From Cellulomonas sp. P24 (GTDB lineage Bacteria; Actinomycetota; Actinomycetes; Actinomycetales; Cellulomonadaceae): a stretch of 64,000 nt of DNA. A model generated the notes under the pieces. It was not told the DNA's origin and made no database searches. It saw only the letters and a list, made by a program, of their open reading frames with translations. The position numbers and the translations under genes were made by a program. How positions within the stretch are numbered: the first letter of the stretch is position 1; each line of letters begins with the position of its first letter. Positions 25,538 to 35,079 of the stretch are shown in pieces. The stretch is taken from NCBI RefSeq assembly GCF_024704385.1, contig NZ_JAJDFX010000002.1, positions 2,108,001-2,172,000 on the forward strand, written 5' to 3'.

Positions 25538-27571
25538 ATGCAGCAGACGGACGAGAGTCCGGCCGGCCGCGGGGCGCGACGCCGCGCGCCCGGGCGGTGG
25601 GTCGCCGTCGCGGTCCTCGCCGTCGTCCTCGGGCTCGGCGCCGTCGTCGTCCCGCCGTTGCTCCCGCGTGGTGACCTGGTCGCGCTGCTCCGGGCGGTCA
25701 TCCTCGTGGCCATCGGCGTCGCCGTCCTCGCCGCGCTCGGCTGGCTGCACCTGTCGCGGCGCCACCGCACCGCCGACGCCCTCGACCGCGCACTGACCGA
25801 GCTGGCCGAGGTCCACGCCGAGCTGGGACGCCGGCAGAGCTTCACCGATGCGCTGCTGGAGACCATCGAGGTTGGGATCGTGTCCTGCGACGCGGACGGC
25901 GTGTTCGTCGTGAGCAACCGCGCGGAGCGGGCGATGTTCGGCCTGACGACGGGCCTCGAGGGTCTCGCGCCGGAGGACCTGCCTCCGTTGATCGACGTGT
26001 TCGACGTCGCGGGGCGGCGGCTCTCCGCCCCCGAGTACCCGCTGATGCGCACCCTGCGCGGCGAGACGGTCGCGCACGAGGATGTCCTGGTCGGTCCACC
26101 CGGCGGACCGTGGCGCGAGGTCGTCGTGCACGGCAGCCGGATCGTCGGCTCCGACGGCGAGGTCCTGGGCGCCGTGGCCGCCCTCACCGACGTCTCCGCC
26201 GAGCGCGCCGCCCGGCGGGCTCTCGCCGAGGAGCGCCGCAAGCTCGCAGAGGCCCAGGAGCTCGGTCAGCTCGGCGGCTTCGAGTGCGACGTGCCGACCG
26301 ACACGTGGAGCTTCTCGGACGAGCTGTGCGCCCTGTGGGGGGTCCGGCCGGGGCGTCTCAGTGCCGCCCGCTGCCTCGCGCTCGTCGTGGACGACGACAG
26401 GGATCGCGTCCGGCAGGGCTGGGCGATCGTCACCGCCATCCCTGGACGGCACACCGACGAGTTCCGCATCAGGCGTGCGTCGGACCGTGCCGAGCGGGTC
26501 ATCCGCGCCCGGACGGAGGTGGTGTTCGACGGCGACGGGGCACCGACACGCGTCCGCGGGAGCCACATCGACATCACCGACGTCGCCGTCGCGGAGCGTG
26601 CCGCCCGCCGCGCGAACGCGTTCTCCGACGCGGTGCTCGCCGCGAGCCCGGACAACACGCTCGTCACCGACGTCGCCACCGGGGCCATCGTCTTCTCCTC
26701 CCCCGGCAAGCGCCTCCTCGGTGTCCGCACCGAGACCCTCGCCGAGCTGCCCGTCGACGCGATCTCGACCCTCGTCCACCCCGACGACCGGGAACGGCTC
26801 GCGGCGGTGCATTCCTCCGCATGCGAGCTCGCGGACGGCGAGTCCCGCCACCTCCGCTACCGCGCGCGCGACACGGACGGCAGATGGAGGTGGCTCGACC
26901 ACACTGCGACGCCGTTCCGGCGCGACGCCACGGGCGCCGTCGTCGAGGTGCTCGCTGTCCTGCGTGACGTCACCGACGTCGTCGAGGCGGAGGAGCAGCT
27001 GACGCACGCCGCGCACCACGACAACCTCACCGGGCTGCCGAACCGGGCGGCGCTTCTCGAGTCCCTCGACGGGGCGCTCTCGCGGTCCCGGGTCGACGGT
27101 CGCGACGTGGCGGTGCTGTTCTGCGACCTCGACGGGTTCAAGGAGGTCAACGACACCGGAGGCCACTCGGCGGGCGACGCGGTGCTCCGCGAGGCCGCGC
27201 GGCGGTTCCGGGCCGTGCTGCGAGAGGGCGACACGGTCGCGCGGGTCGGGGGTGACGAGTTCGTGATCGTCGTCGAGCCGTGGCGGCACGCCGACGCCGG
27301 CCCGCAGCAACACGCGGGTGACAGCGCCCGGGCCCTCGCGATCGACGTGGCCGAGCGTCTGACGCAGGCGTTGGAGGAGCCGATCACGGTGCGCGGCCTG
27401 GATCACGTCGTCCACGCGAGCATCGGCATCACCTACGCCGCGTTCGGCGCCACCGAGACGCTGGACTCCGTCACCGTGGACGAGGTGCTGCACCGGGCCG
27501 ACGGCGCGATGTACCGGGCGAAGGACCGCGGCGGGGACCGCTACGAGCTGGACGACGCCGCGCCCTGGTGA
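25538..27571 (+). CDS. Membrane-anchored PAS-GGDEF diguanylate cyclase
   Basis: 677-residue signalling protein. Two N-terminal transmembrane helices (about residues 19-42 and 50-70) with a short connecting loop, then three PAS-type sensor modules (about 100-225, 240-360, 365-490) and a C-terminal GGDEF domain. The active site GGDEF is intact at about residues 570-574 and is preceded five residues earlier by R-E-G-D, an RxxD product-inhibition site. So it should make cyclic di-GMP from two GTP and be feedback inhibited. No EAL domain is present. ATG 25538 has a strong GGAGGAAGG upstream. It is monocistronic and convergent with kbl. The sensed signal is unknown. Confidence 0.92.
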   Translation: MQQTDESPAGRGARRRAPGRWVAVAVLAVVLGLGAVVVPPLLPRGDLVALLRAVILVAIGVAVLAALGWLHLSRRHRTADALDRALTELAEVHAELGRRQSFTDALLETIEVGIVSCDADGVFVVSNRAERAMFGLTTGLEGLAPEDLPPLIDVFDVAGRRLSAPEYPLMRTLRGETVAHEDVLVGPPGGPWREVVVHGSRIVGSDGEVLGAVAALTDVSAERAARRALAEERRKLAEAQELGQLGGFECDVPTDTWSFSDELCALWGVRPGRLSAARCLALVVDDDRDRVRQGWAIVTAIPGRHTDEFRIRRASDRAERVIRARTEVVFDGDGAPTRVRGSHIDITDVAVAERAARRANAFSDAVLAASPDNTLVTDVATGAIVFSSPGKRLLGVRTETLAELPVDAISTLVHPDDRERLAAVHSSACELADGESRHLRYRARDTDGRWRWLDHTATPFRRDATGAVVEVLAVLRDVTDVVEAEEQLTHAAHHDNLTGLPNRAALLESLDGALSRSRVDGRDVAVLFCDLDGFKEVNDTGGHSAGDAVLREAARRFRAVLREGDTVARVGGDEFVIVVEPWRHADAGPQQHAGDSARALAIDVAERLTQALEEPITVRGLDHVVHASIGITYAAFGATETLDSVTVDEVLHRADGAMYRAKDRGGDRYELDDAAPW

Positions 27572-27714
27572 GGGGCTGTCCCGGCTGGCGGCCCCGGGTC
27601 GCCCCGGGCTCGTTCCTGCTCGTCCTGCAGACGCTCCATCGGTCGAGTCGGCAGAGTCGGGCCGACGTCGAGGTCGAGCGCCTTGAGCGTGCCCGAGACG
27701 GTGCAGAGGGCCGG

Positions 27715-28905
27715 CTAGGGCTGCTCGCCACGGACCGCGTCGCGGGCCTCGACGAAGGCCTGGACGCAGGCCGTGATGTCGGCCTCGGAGTGCGCCGCGG
27801 AGATCTGGACCCGGATCCTCGCCTTGCCGAGCGGCACGACCGGGTAGGAGAACGGGGTCACGTACACGCCGCGCTCGAGGAGCGCGTCCGCGATGGCGAC
27901 CGCGTCGTGCGCATCCGGGAACATCACCGGGATGATGGCGTGCTCGCCGGGCAGCAGGTCGAAACCGGCAGCCTCCATCTGCTCACGGAACGCACGCGCG
28001 CGGCGCCACAGCGTCGCCCGCTGCTCCGCGCCGTCGGCGACGAGGTCCAGCGCGACCAGCGAGGCCGCGACGACGGACGGCGCGATGGCGTTGGAGAACA
28101 GGTACGGTCGCGCGCGCTGCCGCAGCAGCTCGACGATCTCGGCATGCCCGCTGATGTACCCGCCCGACGCACCTCCCAGCGCCTTGCCGAGCGTGCCGGA
28201 GACGAGGTCCACGCGATCCGTCACCCCGAAGAGCTCCGGCGTGCCCGCGCCGGACGGGCCGACGAACCCGACGGCGTGCGAGTCGTCCACCATCACGAGG
28301 GCGTCATACTGCTCGGCGAGGTCGCAGATCGCGTCGAGCGGCGCAAGGTACCCGTCCATCGAGAAGACGCCGTCCGTGACGATGAGTCGACGTCGCGCCC
28401 CGCTCGCAGCCTGGAGCTGTGCCTCGAGGTCGGCCATGTCGCGGTTGCGGTAGCGCAGGCGTTGCGCCTTGCACAGCCGGATGCCGTCGATGATCGACGC
28501 GTGGTTGAGCTCGTCCGAGATCACCGCGTCGTCGGCGCCGAGCAGGACCTCGAACACCCCGCCGTTCGCGTCGAAGCACGACGGGAACAGGATCGTCGCC
28601 TCGGTGCCCAGGAACGCCGACAGCCGGCTCTCCAGCTCGACGTGCTGCGTCTGCGTGCCGCAGATGAAGCGCACGCTCGCCATCCCGAAGCCCCACTGGT
28701 CGAGAGACGCCTTCGCCGCCGCGACGAGCTGCGGGTGGTCGGCCAGTCCGAGGTAGTTGTTGGCGCAGAAGTTCAGCACCTCACGTCCGCCCGAGCGGAC
28801 GTGCGCGCCCTGGGGCGACGCGAGCTCGCGCTCCGTCTTGTACAGGCCGGCGGCCTTGATCTCTGCGAGGGTCGTCTGAAGCTCAGCGCGAACGGTCGTG
28901 TACAC
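27715..28905 (-). CDS. kbl: 2-amino-3-ketobutyrate coenzyme A ligase
   Basis: 396-residue PLP enzyme of the alpha-oxoamine synthase family that cleaves 2-amino-3-ketobutyrate with CoA to glycine and acetyl-CoA. Seen are [47 protein letters not shown] and the PLP lysine in [15 protein letters not shown] (about residue 243). GTG at 28905 lies three bases after the tdh stop, with GAGGAG within the tdh end as its ribosome-binding site. With tdh it completes the threonine-to-glycine route. Confidence 0.96.
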   Translation of the reverse strand: MYTTVRAELQTTLAEIKAAGLYKTERELASPQGAHVRSGGREVLNFCANNYLGLADHPQLVAAAKASLDQWGFGMASVRFICGTQTQHVELESRLSAFLGTEATILFPSCFDANGGVFEVLLGADDAVISDELNHASIIDGIRLCKAQRLRYRNRDMADLEAQLQAASGARRRLIVTDGVFSMDGYLAPLDAICDLAEQYDALVMVDDSHAVGFVGPSGAGTPELFGVTDRVDLVSGTLGKALGGASGGYISGHAEIVELLRQRARPYLFSNAIAPSVVAASLVALDLVADGAEQRATLWRRARAFREQMEAAGFDLLPGEHAIIPVMFPDAHDAVAIADALLERGVYVTPFSYPVVPLGKARIRVQISAAHSEADITACVQAFVEARDAVRGEQP

Positions 28906-28908
28906 GGT

Positions 28909-29940
28909 CTACTCCTCGCTCCAGTCGATGATGATCTTCCCACGCCCACCCTGGCGTGCCGCCGTGAAGGCGTCCTCCCAGCGGGACACCGGGAACCGGT
29001 CGGTGATCACCGGGGAGATGTCGAGGCCCGTGCTGACCATGGCGCTCATGGCGTACCAGGTCTCGAACATCTCACGCCCGTAGATCCCCTTGATCGTGAT
29101 CATGTGAGAGACGACCTTGGCCCAGTCGATCGCGATGGGTGCGCTCGGGAGACCGAGCAGCGCCACGCGAGCGCCGTGCGTGAGGTTCTCCAGCATCTCC
29201 GGGAGCGCGCTCGCGTGCCCGCTCATCTCCAGGCCGATGTCGAAGCCCTCCTGCATGCCGAGGCGCTCCTGGGCGGAGGAGATCCGCTCGTTCGCCACGT
29301 TGATCGCAAGGTCCACGCCCATGGTCCTGGCGAGCGCGAGACGCGACTCGTCCACGTCCGTGACGACGACGTACCGGGCACCCACGTGGCGCGCGACGGC
29401 TGCTGCCATGAGGCCGATCGGCCCGGCTCCCGTGATGAGCACGTCCTCGCCGACGAGCGGGAACGACAACGCGGTGTGGACGGCGTTGCCCAGCGGGTCG
29501 AAGATCGCCGCGAGATCCAGGTCGATGCCCTCGGCGTGGCGCCACACGTTGCTCTCCGGGATCACGACGTACTCGGCGAACGCGCCGTCACGGTTGACCC
29601 CGAGGCTCGACGTACGGATGCACAGGTGGCGGCGCCCGGCACGGCAGTTCCGGCACTGACCGCAGACCACGTGCCCTTCGGCGGAGACGACGTCGCCGAC
29701 GGAGAAGGTCCGCACGTCCTTCCCCACCTCGACCACGTGACCCGAGAACTCGTGCCCCGGGATCAGCGGGGCGTTGACGGCTCCGTCAGCCCACCGATCC
29801 CACGACTCGATGTGCAGATCGGTGCCGCAGATGCCGGTGCGGGCGACGCGGATCTTCACGTCGTGCGCACCTGTGGTCGGCTCGGGTCGGTCGACCAGGG
29901 CGAGACCGGGCCCCGCGACACCCTTGTAGAGAGCCTTCAT
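28909..29940 (-). CDS. tdh: L-threonine 3-dehydrogenase
   Basis: 343-residue zinc-dependent medium-chain dehydrogenase that oxidises threonine to 2-amino-3-ketobutyrate with NAD. Catalytic zinc ligands are Cys38 in [10 protein letters not shown] and PGHEFSGHV; the structural zinc site is [15 protein letters not shown]; the NAD fold is [16 protein letters not shown] with [14 protein letters not shown] 29940 follows GGGAGGA. It is the first gene of the tdh-kbl operon; its own upstream region (29941-30115) separates it from the dnaB end. Confidence 0.97.
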   Translation of the reverse strand: MKALYKGVAGPGLALVDRPEPTTGAHDVKIRVARTGICGTDLHIESWDRWADGAVNAPLIPGHEFSGHVVEVGKDVRTFSVGDVVSAEGHVVCGQCRNCRAGRRHLCIRTSSLGVNRDGAFAEYVVIPESNVWRHAEGIDLDLAAIFDPLGNAVHTALSFPLVGEDVLITGAGPIGLMAAAVARHVGARYVVVTDVDESRLALARTMGVDLAINVANERISSAQERLGMQEGFDIGLEMSGHASALPEMLENLTHGARVALLGLPSAPIAIDWAKVVSHMITIKGIYGREMFETWYAMSAMVSTGLDISPVITDRFPVSRWEDAFTAARQGGRGKIIIDWSEE

Positions 29941-30115
29941 GTCTTGTCCTCCCGCAGTGAGCTTCCCGGCTGATCGAGCCGGTAGACGAGCGCCGCCGTC
30001 GTCCAGGATCTCGCATCACGATCGCCGGTCGCGCCACCTCAACCGGCGGCGTCGCATCGCTTCGCATCGAGCGCGACTGTCTCTGATCTACGAAGCGTCC
30101 GCGAAGCAACGAACC

Positions 30116-31486
30116 TCAGGCCTGCATGTCCACGAACCGCGAGTAGTGCCCCTGGAACGCGACGGTGATCGTGTCGGTGGGTCCGTTACGGTGCTTGGCG
30201 ACGATCAGGTCGGCCTCGCCCGCGCGCGGTGACTCGCGCTCGTACGCGTCCTCGCGGTGCAGCAGGATCACCATGTCGGCGTCCTGCTCGATCGAGCCCG
30301 ACTCGCGCAGGTCGCTCATCTGGGGCCGCTTGTCGGTGCGCTGCTCGGGGCCACGGTTCAGCTGGCTGATCGCGATGACGGGGACCTCGAGCTCCTTGGC
30401 GAGCAGCTTGAGCGCGCGGGAGAACTCCGAGACCTCCTGCTGGCGGGACTCGACGCGCTTGCCGGAGCTCATGAGCTGCAGGTAGTCGATCACCACGAGC
30501 TTGAGGTCGTGCTTCTGCTTGAGACGCCGGCACTTGGCGCGGATCTCCATGAGCGACATGTTCGGCGAGTCGTCGATGAACAGTGGGGCCTCGGAGATCT
30601 TGCCCATCGTCCCGGCGAGCTTCTGCCAGTCGTCCTCGCCCATCGAGCCGTTGCGCATCTTCTGCAGGTGGATGCGGGCCTCGGCGGAGAGCAGACGCAT
30701 CGTGATCTCGTTGCGGCTCATCTCGAGGGAGAACACGACCGAGGTCAGGCCGTGCTTGATCGAGGCCGACCGGGCGATGTCGAGGCCGAGCGTGCTCTTC
30801 CCGATGGCGGGACGGGCGGCGAGGACGATCATCTGGCCCGGGTGCAGCCCGTTGGTCAGGCGGTCCAGGTCCGCGAAACCGGTGGGGACGCCGACCATGC
30901 CCTCACCGCGGTGCCCGGCGGCCTCGATCTCGTCGACCGTTCCCGCGATCACCTCGCCGAGGCGCAGGTAGTCCTCGCTCTGGCGCCGCTCGGTGACCGC
31001 GTACACCTCTGCCTGGGCGTTGTTGACGATCTCGTCGACGTCGCCGCCGTCGGTCGCGTACCCGAGCTGGACGATCCGGGTGCCGGCCTCGACGAGCCGC
31101 CGCAGCACCGATCGTTCGCGCACGATCCGCGCGTAGTAGCCGGCGTTGGCCGCTGTCGGCACCATCGAGATGAGGGTGTGCAGGTACGGTGCCCCGCCGA
31201 CGCGCTGCATCTCGCCGCGCTTGGTGAGCTCCGCCGAGACGGTGACCGCGTCGGCCGGTTCACCGCGGCCGTAGAGGTCGAGGATCGCGTCGTAGATCGC
31301 CTCGTGGGCGGGCCGGTAGAAGTCGGTGCCACGCAGCTGCTCGATGACGTCCGCGATGGCGTCCTTCGAGATCATCATGCCGCCGAGCACGCTCTGCTCC
31401 GCCGCGACGTCCTGCGGAGGCGTGCGGTCGAACGAGCTGCCTCCGCGCGCGGGGGCGAACCCCTGCTCGAGGTCCTCGATCGTCAT
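30116..31486 (-). CDS. dnaB: Replicative DNA helicase DnaB
   Basis: 456-residue hexameric helicase. The N-terminal DnaB domain (TPPQDVAAEQSVLGGMM) interacts with primase; the RecA-like domain has Walker A ARPAIGKSTLGLDIA (Ile where Met is more usual), Walker B LVVIDYLQLM and the arginine-finger region SQLNRGPEQR, then LRESGSIEQDADMVI. There is no intein, although actinobacterial dnaB genes often carry one. ATG 31486. Its place downstream of rpsF-ssb-rpsR-rplI is conserved in actinobacteria, but here a plus-strand MATE gene is interposed. The upstream gap has DnaA-box-like sequences. Confidence 0.97.
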   Translation of the reverse strand: MTIEDLEQGFAPARGGSSFDRTPPQDVAAEQSVLGGMMISKDAIADVIEQLRGTDFYRPAHEAIYDAILDLYGRGEPADAVTVSAELTKRGEMQRVGGAPYLHTLISMVPTAANAGYYARIVRERSVLRRLVEAGTRIVQLGYATDGGDVDEIVNNAQAEVYAVTERRQSEDYLRLGEVIAGTVDEIEAAGHRGEGMVGVPTGFADLDRLTNGLHPGQMIVLAARPAIGKSTLGLDIARSASIKHGLTSVVFSLEMSRNEITMRLLSAEARIHLQKMRNGSMGEDDWQKLAGTMGKISEAPLFIDDSPNMSLMEIRAKCRRLKQKHDLKLVVIDYLQLMSSGKRVESRQQEVSEFSRALKLLAKELEVPVIAISQLNRGPEQRTDKRPQMSDLRESGSIEQDADMVILLHREDAYERESPRAGEADLIVAKHRNGPTDTITVAFQGHYSRFVDMQA

Positions 31487-31858
31487 GCGCGCCTCTTCTC
31501 CGTCGTGCTCGTCACTGCTGTCGGCCGCATACGCGGGTCGTGCGCCGGACTCTCCGGAGAACCTGCCTCTGTCCTACTCCGGGGGTCCGACACAGGACGT
31601 CCTGCGTCCGTCCACAGGAGCCCCCCGCGTGAGAGTACGGGCTGCGCGCCGTCGCAGCGAGCCTCGCCTCCGGGCCCCGACAACAGGTTTGTGCACAGGC
31701 CGACGGACTTCCGCAGCATCCGCCTCCTGCCCGGTGTACACACCTGTGCACGAGTCTGTGGATAGTGCACAGACCCTGTGGACACGCGGGAATCTTCCGG
31801 GTGTGTGATGCTCTGATCTGCACAGATACCCCCCACCGCCCTGTGGACCCGGAGGAAG
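31487..31858. other. 372-bp gap with DnaA-box-like sequences upstream of dnaB
   Basis: Divergent region between dnaB and the MATE gene. TGTGGATAG (31757-31765) and TGTGGACAC (31777-31785) each match the DnaA box complement in eight of nine positions; CCGTCCACA (31609-31617) and TGTGGACCC (31842-31850) match in seven. Several TGTGCAC/GTGCACAG sequences lie between them. It may be a DnaA-responsive promoter region. Confidence 0.4.
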
Positions 31859-33203
31859 ATGCACCCGATCCACCATCTGAGACCGCATCTGTCATCCACT
31901 GATCGACAGGTTCTCTCCCTCGCCGTCCCCGCCCTCGGCGCCCTCGTCGCCGAGCCGCTCTTCGTCCTCGTCGACTCGAGCGTCGTCGGGCACCTCGGCA
32001 CCCCGCAGCTCGCCGGCCTGTCCCTCGCCTCGACGGTCCTCGTGACGATCGTCGGCCTGTGCGTGTTCCTCGCCTACACGACCACCGGGGCCGTCGCACG
32101 ACGCCTCGGCGCCGGGGACCGGGTCGCGGCACTGACCCTGGGCATCGACGGCATGTGGCTCGCCCTCGCCCTCGGTCTCGTCCTCGGCGGGCTGCTGTTC
32201 GCCTTCGCGCCCGCGCTCGTCGACGCCCTCGGCGCCGGCCCCGACGTCGCACGCCACGCGACCCGCTACCTGCACGCGTCCGCCCCGGGGCTCCCGGGGA
32301 TGCTCGTCGTGCTCGCCTCCACCGGAGTCCTTCGTGGCCTCCAGGACACCCGTACACCCCTCGTCGTCGCAGCCTCCGGCGCCGTGCTCAATGCCGTTCT
32401 CAACGTCGTGCTCGTCCTCGGCCTGCACCTCGGCATAACCGGGTCCGGTGCGGGCACCGCAGCCACCCAGCTCCTCATGGCGACCGTGCTCTCCGTGATC
32501 GTCGTGCGTGGCGCGCGGGAGGCCGGAGCGTCGCTCGCCCCGGCCACACGCGGCATCTGGGCCGGTGCGCGCGCCGGCACCCCCCTGCTCGTCCGGACCG
32601 TGTCGCTGCGTGCCGCGATCGCACTGACGGTCTGGGTCGCCACCGGCCTCGGCGCCGTGGCGCTCGCCGGTCACCAGGTGGTCAGCTCGATCTGGAGCCT
32701 GACGGCGTTCGCTCTCGACGCCCTCGCGATCGCCGCCCAGGCGATGGTCGGGCACGCGCTGGGTGCGGGCGACGTCGACCACGTCCGCGCGGTCCTGCGG
32801 CGCACCCTCCAGTGGGGGGGTCGGGGCGGGCGTCGTCCTCGGCGCCGTCGTCGGTGCGTCCGCCGCGGTCCTGCCCGCGCTGTTCACCACCGACCCCCAG
32901 GTCCGGCGGGCGGCCACCATCGCGCTGCTCGTCGTCGCCGTGACGCTGCCGATGGCCGGCTGGGTGTTCGTGCTCGACGGCGTCCTCATCGGGGCCGGCG
33001 ACGGGCGCTACCTCGCCGCAGTCGGGATGGCCACCCTGGTGGTGTACGCGCCCGTCGCCCTGGCCGTGCGCGCCTGGGCGGCCGACGGCCCGGCCGGCCT
33101 CGCCTGGTTGTGGGTGGCCTTCGCCGGCGTGTTCATGCTCGCGCGAGCCGTCACGACCGGCGCCCGCGCCCGGGGAGCCGCGTGGATGGTCACCGGGACC
33201 TGA
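31859..33203 (+). pseudogene. MATE-family multidrug/sodium antiporter, frameshifted at a G7 run
   Basis: Twelve-helix transporter of the MATE/DinF type: VPALGALVAEPLFVLVDSSVVGHLG at the N-terminus, RGLQDTRTPLVVA in the middle, GHQVVSSIWSLTAFALDALAIAAQAMVGHALG in the second half. The frame that starts at ATG 31859 (GGAGGA upstream) ends its sense at LQWGG; the rest continues one base out of frame to a stop at 33203 (GVVLGAVVGASAAVLP and on). Removing one G from 32814-32820 restores an uninterrupted protein of about 447 residues. Both halves keep coding bias, so a base-call error or recent slippage is more likely than an old pseudogene. Such proteins export drugs or DNA-damage products in exchange for Na+ or H+. 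Confidence 0.85.
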
Positions 33204-33215
33204 CCCCTCGAACAG

Positions 33216-33254
33216 CAGCAGGGCCCGGCTCCTCGACGGAACCGGGCCCTGCTG
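33216..33254. terminator. Bidirectional terminator between MATE gene and rplI
   Basis: CAGCAGGGCCCGG (33216-33228) pairs perfectly with CCGGGCCCTGCTG (33242-33254) across a 13-base loop, between two convergent genes that end at 33203 and 33276. Confidence 0.85.
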
Positions 33255-33275
33255 GACGTGCTGTGAACGACGGCG

Positions 33276-33725
33276 TCAGGCCGCGACGACCTTGACCGTC
33301 ACGGTCGCGGACACCTCGGGGTGCAGGCGCACGAGCACCGTGAACTCCCCGACGGCCTTGATCGGCTGGCCGATCTCGACCTTCCGCTTGTCGATCGCGG
33401 GCGCGCCGGCGGCCGCAGCGGCCTCGGCGATGTCCGTGGTCGTCACCGCGCCGAACAGCCGACCGGACGCGCCGGCCTTGGCCGTCACGACGACCGGCTT
33501 GGACTGCAGCGAGTCGCGGATCGCCTTGGCGTCCTCGAGAGTCGCGATCTCACGGCTCTTGCGGGCGCTGCGGATGACCGCGACCTGCTTCTCGGCACCC
33601 TTGGACCAGACGGTCGCCAGACCGCGCGGCATCAGGTAGTTGCGAGCGAACCCGTCCTTGACGTCGACGACGTCGCCGGGGGCGCCGAGGCCGGTCACCT
33701 CGTGGGTCAGGATGAGCTTTGCCAT
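33276..33725 (-). CDS. rplI: 50S ribosomal protein L9
   Basis: 149-residue L9 with the usual two RNA-binding domains joined by a long helix: N-terminal [35 protein letters not shown] contains the family signature, and the C-terminal domain ends [22 protein letters not shown] 33725 has AAGGAGGT seven bases upstream. It is the last gene of rpsF-ssb-rpsR-rplI, 15 bp after rpsR, with a strong hairpin just beyond its end. Confidence 0.98.
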   Translation of the reverse strand: MAKLILTHEVTGLGAPGDVVDVKDGFARNYLMPRGLATVWSKGAEKQVAVIRSARKSREIATLEDAKAIRDSLQSKPVVVTAKAGASGRLFGAVTTTDIAEAAAAAGAPAIDKRKVEIGQPIKAVGEFTVLVRLHPEVSATVTVKVVAA

Positions 33726-33740
33726 GGGTCGACCTCCTTC

Positions 33741-33977
33741 TCAGCGTGCCGACGACGAGTACGGCAGGAGAGCCATCTCGCGGGCGTTCTTGACGGCACG
33801 TGCGATCGCACGCTGCTCCTGGACGGACACCCCGGTCACCCGGCGTGCACGGATCTTCCCGCGGTCCGAGATGAACTTCCGCAGCAGGGCGGTGTCCTTG
33901 TAGTCGACGACGTCGATCTTCGCGGACTTGAGAGGGTTCTGCTTCTTCTTCGGCTTACGAACAATGGCCTTCGCCAT
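33741..33977 (-). CDS. rpsR: 30S ribosomal protein S18
   Basis: 78-residue S18 with the conserved [36 protein letters not shown] core. It lacks the N-terminal Cys pairs of zinc-type paralogues, so it is the zinc-independent form. It binds next to S6, whose gene begins this operon. ATG 33977 with GGAG upstream. Confidence 0.98.
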   Translation of the reverse strand: MAKAIVRKPKKKQNPLKSAKIDVVDYKDTALLRKFISDRGKIRARRVTGVSVQEQRAIARAVKNAREMALLPYSSSAR

Positions 33978-34075
33978 CGTGGTGCTCCTTCAGTGAAGAC
34001 GTGGTGCCGGCCGGCCGGGTCCGCGGGCGTCCGCGAACGGGTCCTTCCGGGCTGCTGGTGTCGAGGGGCGCGGGA

Positions 34076-34588
34076 TCAGAACGGAGGCTCGTCCGAGAAC
34101 TGACCGCCGGAACCACCGGGGGCCGGCGTGGCCCACGGGTCGTCCTGCGGTGCTCCCTGCGAGCTTCCGCCCCCGGCGAAGCCACCGCCACCGCCACCGC
34201 CGAAGCCACCGCCGCCACCGGACCGCTGGGTCCGGGTGACCTTGGCGCCGGCGTAGCGGAGCGACGGACCGACCTCGTCGACCTGGAGCTCGTACACGGT
34301 GCGCTTCTCGCCCTCGCGGGTCTCGTAGGAGCGCTGCACGAGCCGCCCGGTCACGACGACGCGGGTGCCCTTCGTGAGCGACTCGGCGACGTTCTCGGCA
34401 GCCTCGCGCCAGATCGAGCAGCGAAGGAACAGCGTGTCGCCGTCCTTGAACTCGTTCGCCTGGCGGTCGAATGTCCGCGGCGTGGAGGCCACGGTGAAGT
34501 TCGCCACGGCAGCACCCGACGGGGTGAAGCGCAGCTCGGGGTCCCCGGTCAGGTTCCCGATCACCGTGATGACGGTCTCACCAGCCAT
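34076..34588 (-). CDS. ssb: Single-stranded DNA-binding protein
   Basis: 170-residue SSB. An N-terminal OB fold ([37 protein letters not shown]-type [23 protein letters not shown]), a glycine-rich linker (about residues 120-160) and the acidic tip GQFSDEPPF that recruits repair and replication partners. ATG 34588 has GGAG at six bases. It lies between rpsF and rpsR, as in other bacteria, and serves replication together with nearby dnaB. Confidence 0.97.
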   Translation of the reverse strand: MAGETVITVIGNLTGDPELRFTPSGAAVANFTVASTPRTFDRQANEFKDGDTLFLRCSIWREAAENVAESLTKGTRVVVTGRLVQRSYETREGEKRTVYELQVDEVGPSLRYAGAKVTRTQRSGGGGGFGGGGGGGFAGGGSSQGAPQDDPWATPAPGGSGGQFSDEPPF

Positions 34589-34633
34589 GACAGCTCCTCG
34601 AAGTCGTCGTCGGTCGTACAGGTCGTTTCAGCG

Positions 34634-34930
34634 TCAGCGGGCGTCCGCGCGGAGGACCTTCGTCCGCAGGACGACCTCGTTGAGGCCGAGCTGGCGGTCG
34701 AGCTCCTTGGCGGTGTCCGGAGACGCGGTGAAGTCCACGACGGCGTAGATGCCCTCGGACTTCTTCTTGATGTCGAACGCCATGCGGCGACGACCCCAGA
34801 TGTCGACCTTGTCGACCGAGCCGCCGTCGTTCTTCACGACGGAGAGGTACTTGTCGAGCGAGGGAGCGACAGTGCGCTCCTCGACCTCGGGATCAAGAAT
34901 GATCATGATCTCGTACTGACGCAGGCTCAT
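34634..34930 (-). CDS. rpsF: 30S ribosomal protein S6
   Basis: 98-residue S6 ([21 protein letters not shown], with the conserved [23 protein letters not shown]). ATG 34930 is chosen because GGAGG at 34936-34940 gives a five-base spacer; an upstream in-frame GTG at 34934-34936 overlaps the GGAGG itself. First gene of the rpsF-ssb-rpsR-rplI operon; the promoter should lie in 34937-35079. Confidence 0.97.
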   Translation of the reverse strand: MSLRQYEIMIILDPEVEERTVAPSLDKYLSVVKNDGGSVDKVDIWGRRRMAFDIKKKSEGIYAVVDFTASPDTAKELDRQLGLNEVVLRTKVLRADAR

Positions 34931-35079
34931 ACCCACCTCCTGTGGTCTCTGCGGTCACGGTCGGTCCGTGACAGGAGGGTTGTGCGCGTCGCCGTGCCGG
35001 GTCCTCACGCCGATAGGCGACGGTCTTCCCCGAGCACAGCAAAGGCGAACACTATCGGCTCATCGGCCCTGTGTGGTAA

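Noticed and set aside
25412-27493. 693-codon minus-strand open frame opposite the GGDEF gene
   Set aside because: Composition is that of a codon-position shadow; the plus strand has PAS and GGDEF domains and a strong ribosome-binding site.
27568-29973. 801-codon plus-strand open frame across kbl and tdh
   Set aside because: Runs antisense through two clearly recognised enzymes and has no motifs of its own.
30116-31486. Possible intein in dnaB
   Set aside because: The 456-residue protein is continuous with normal motif spacing; there is no insertion at Walker A or elsewhere.
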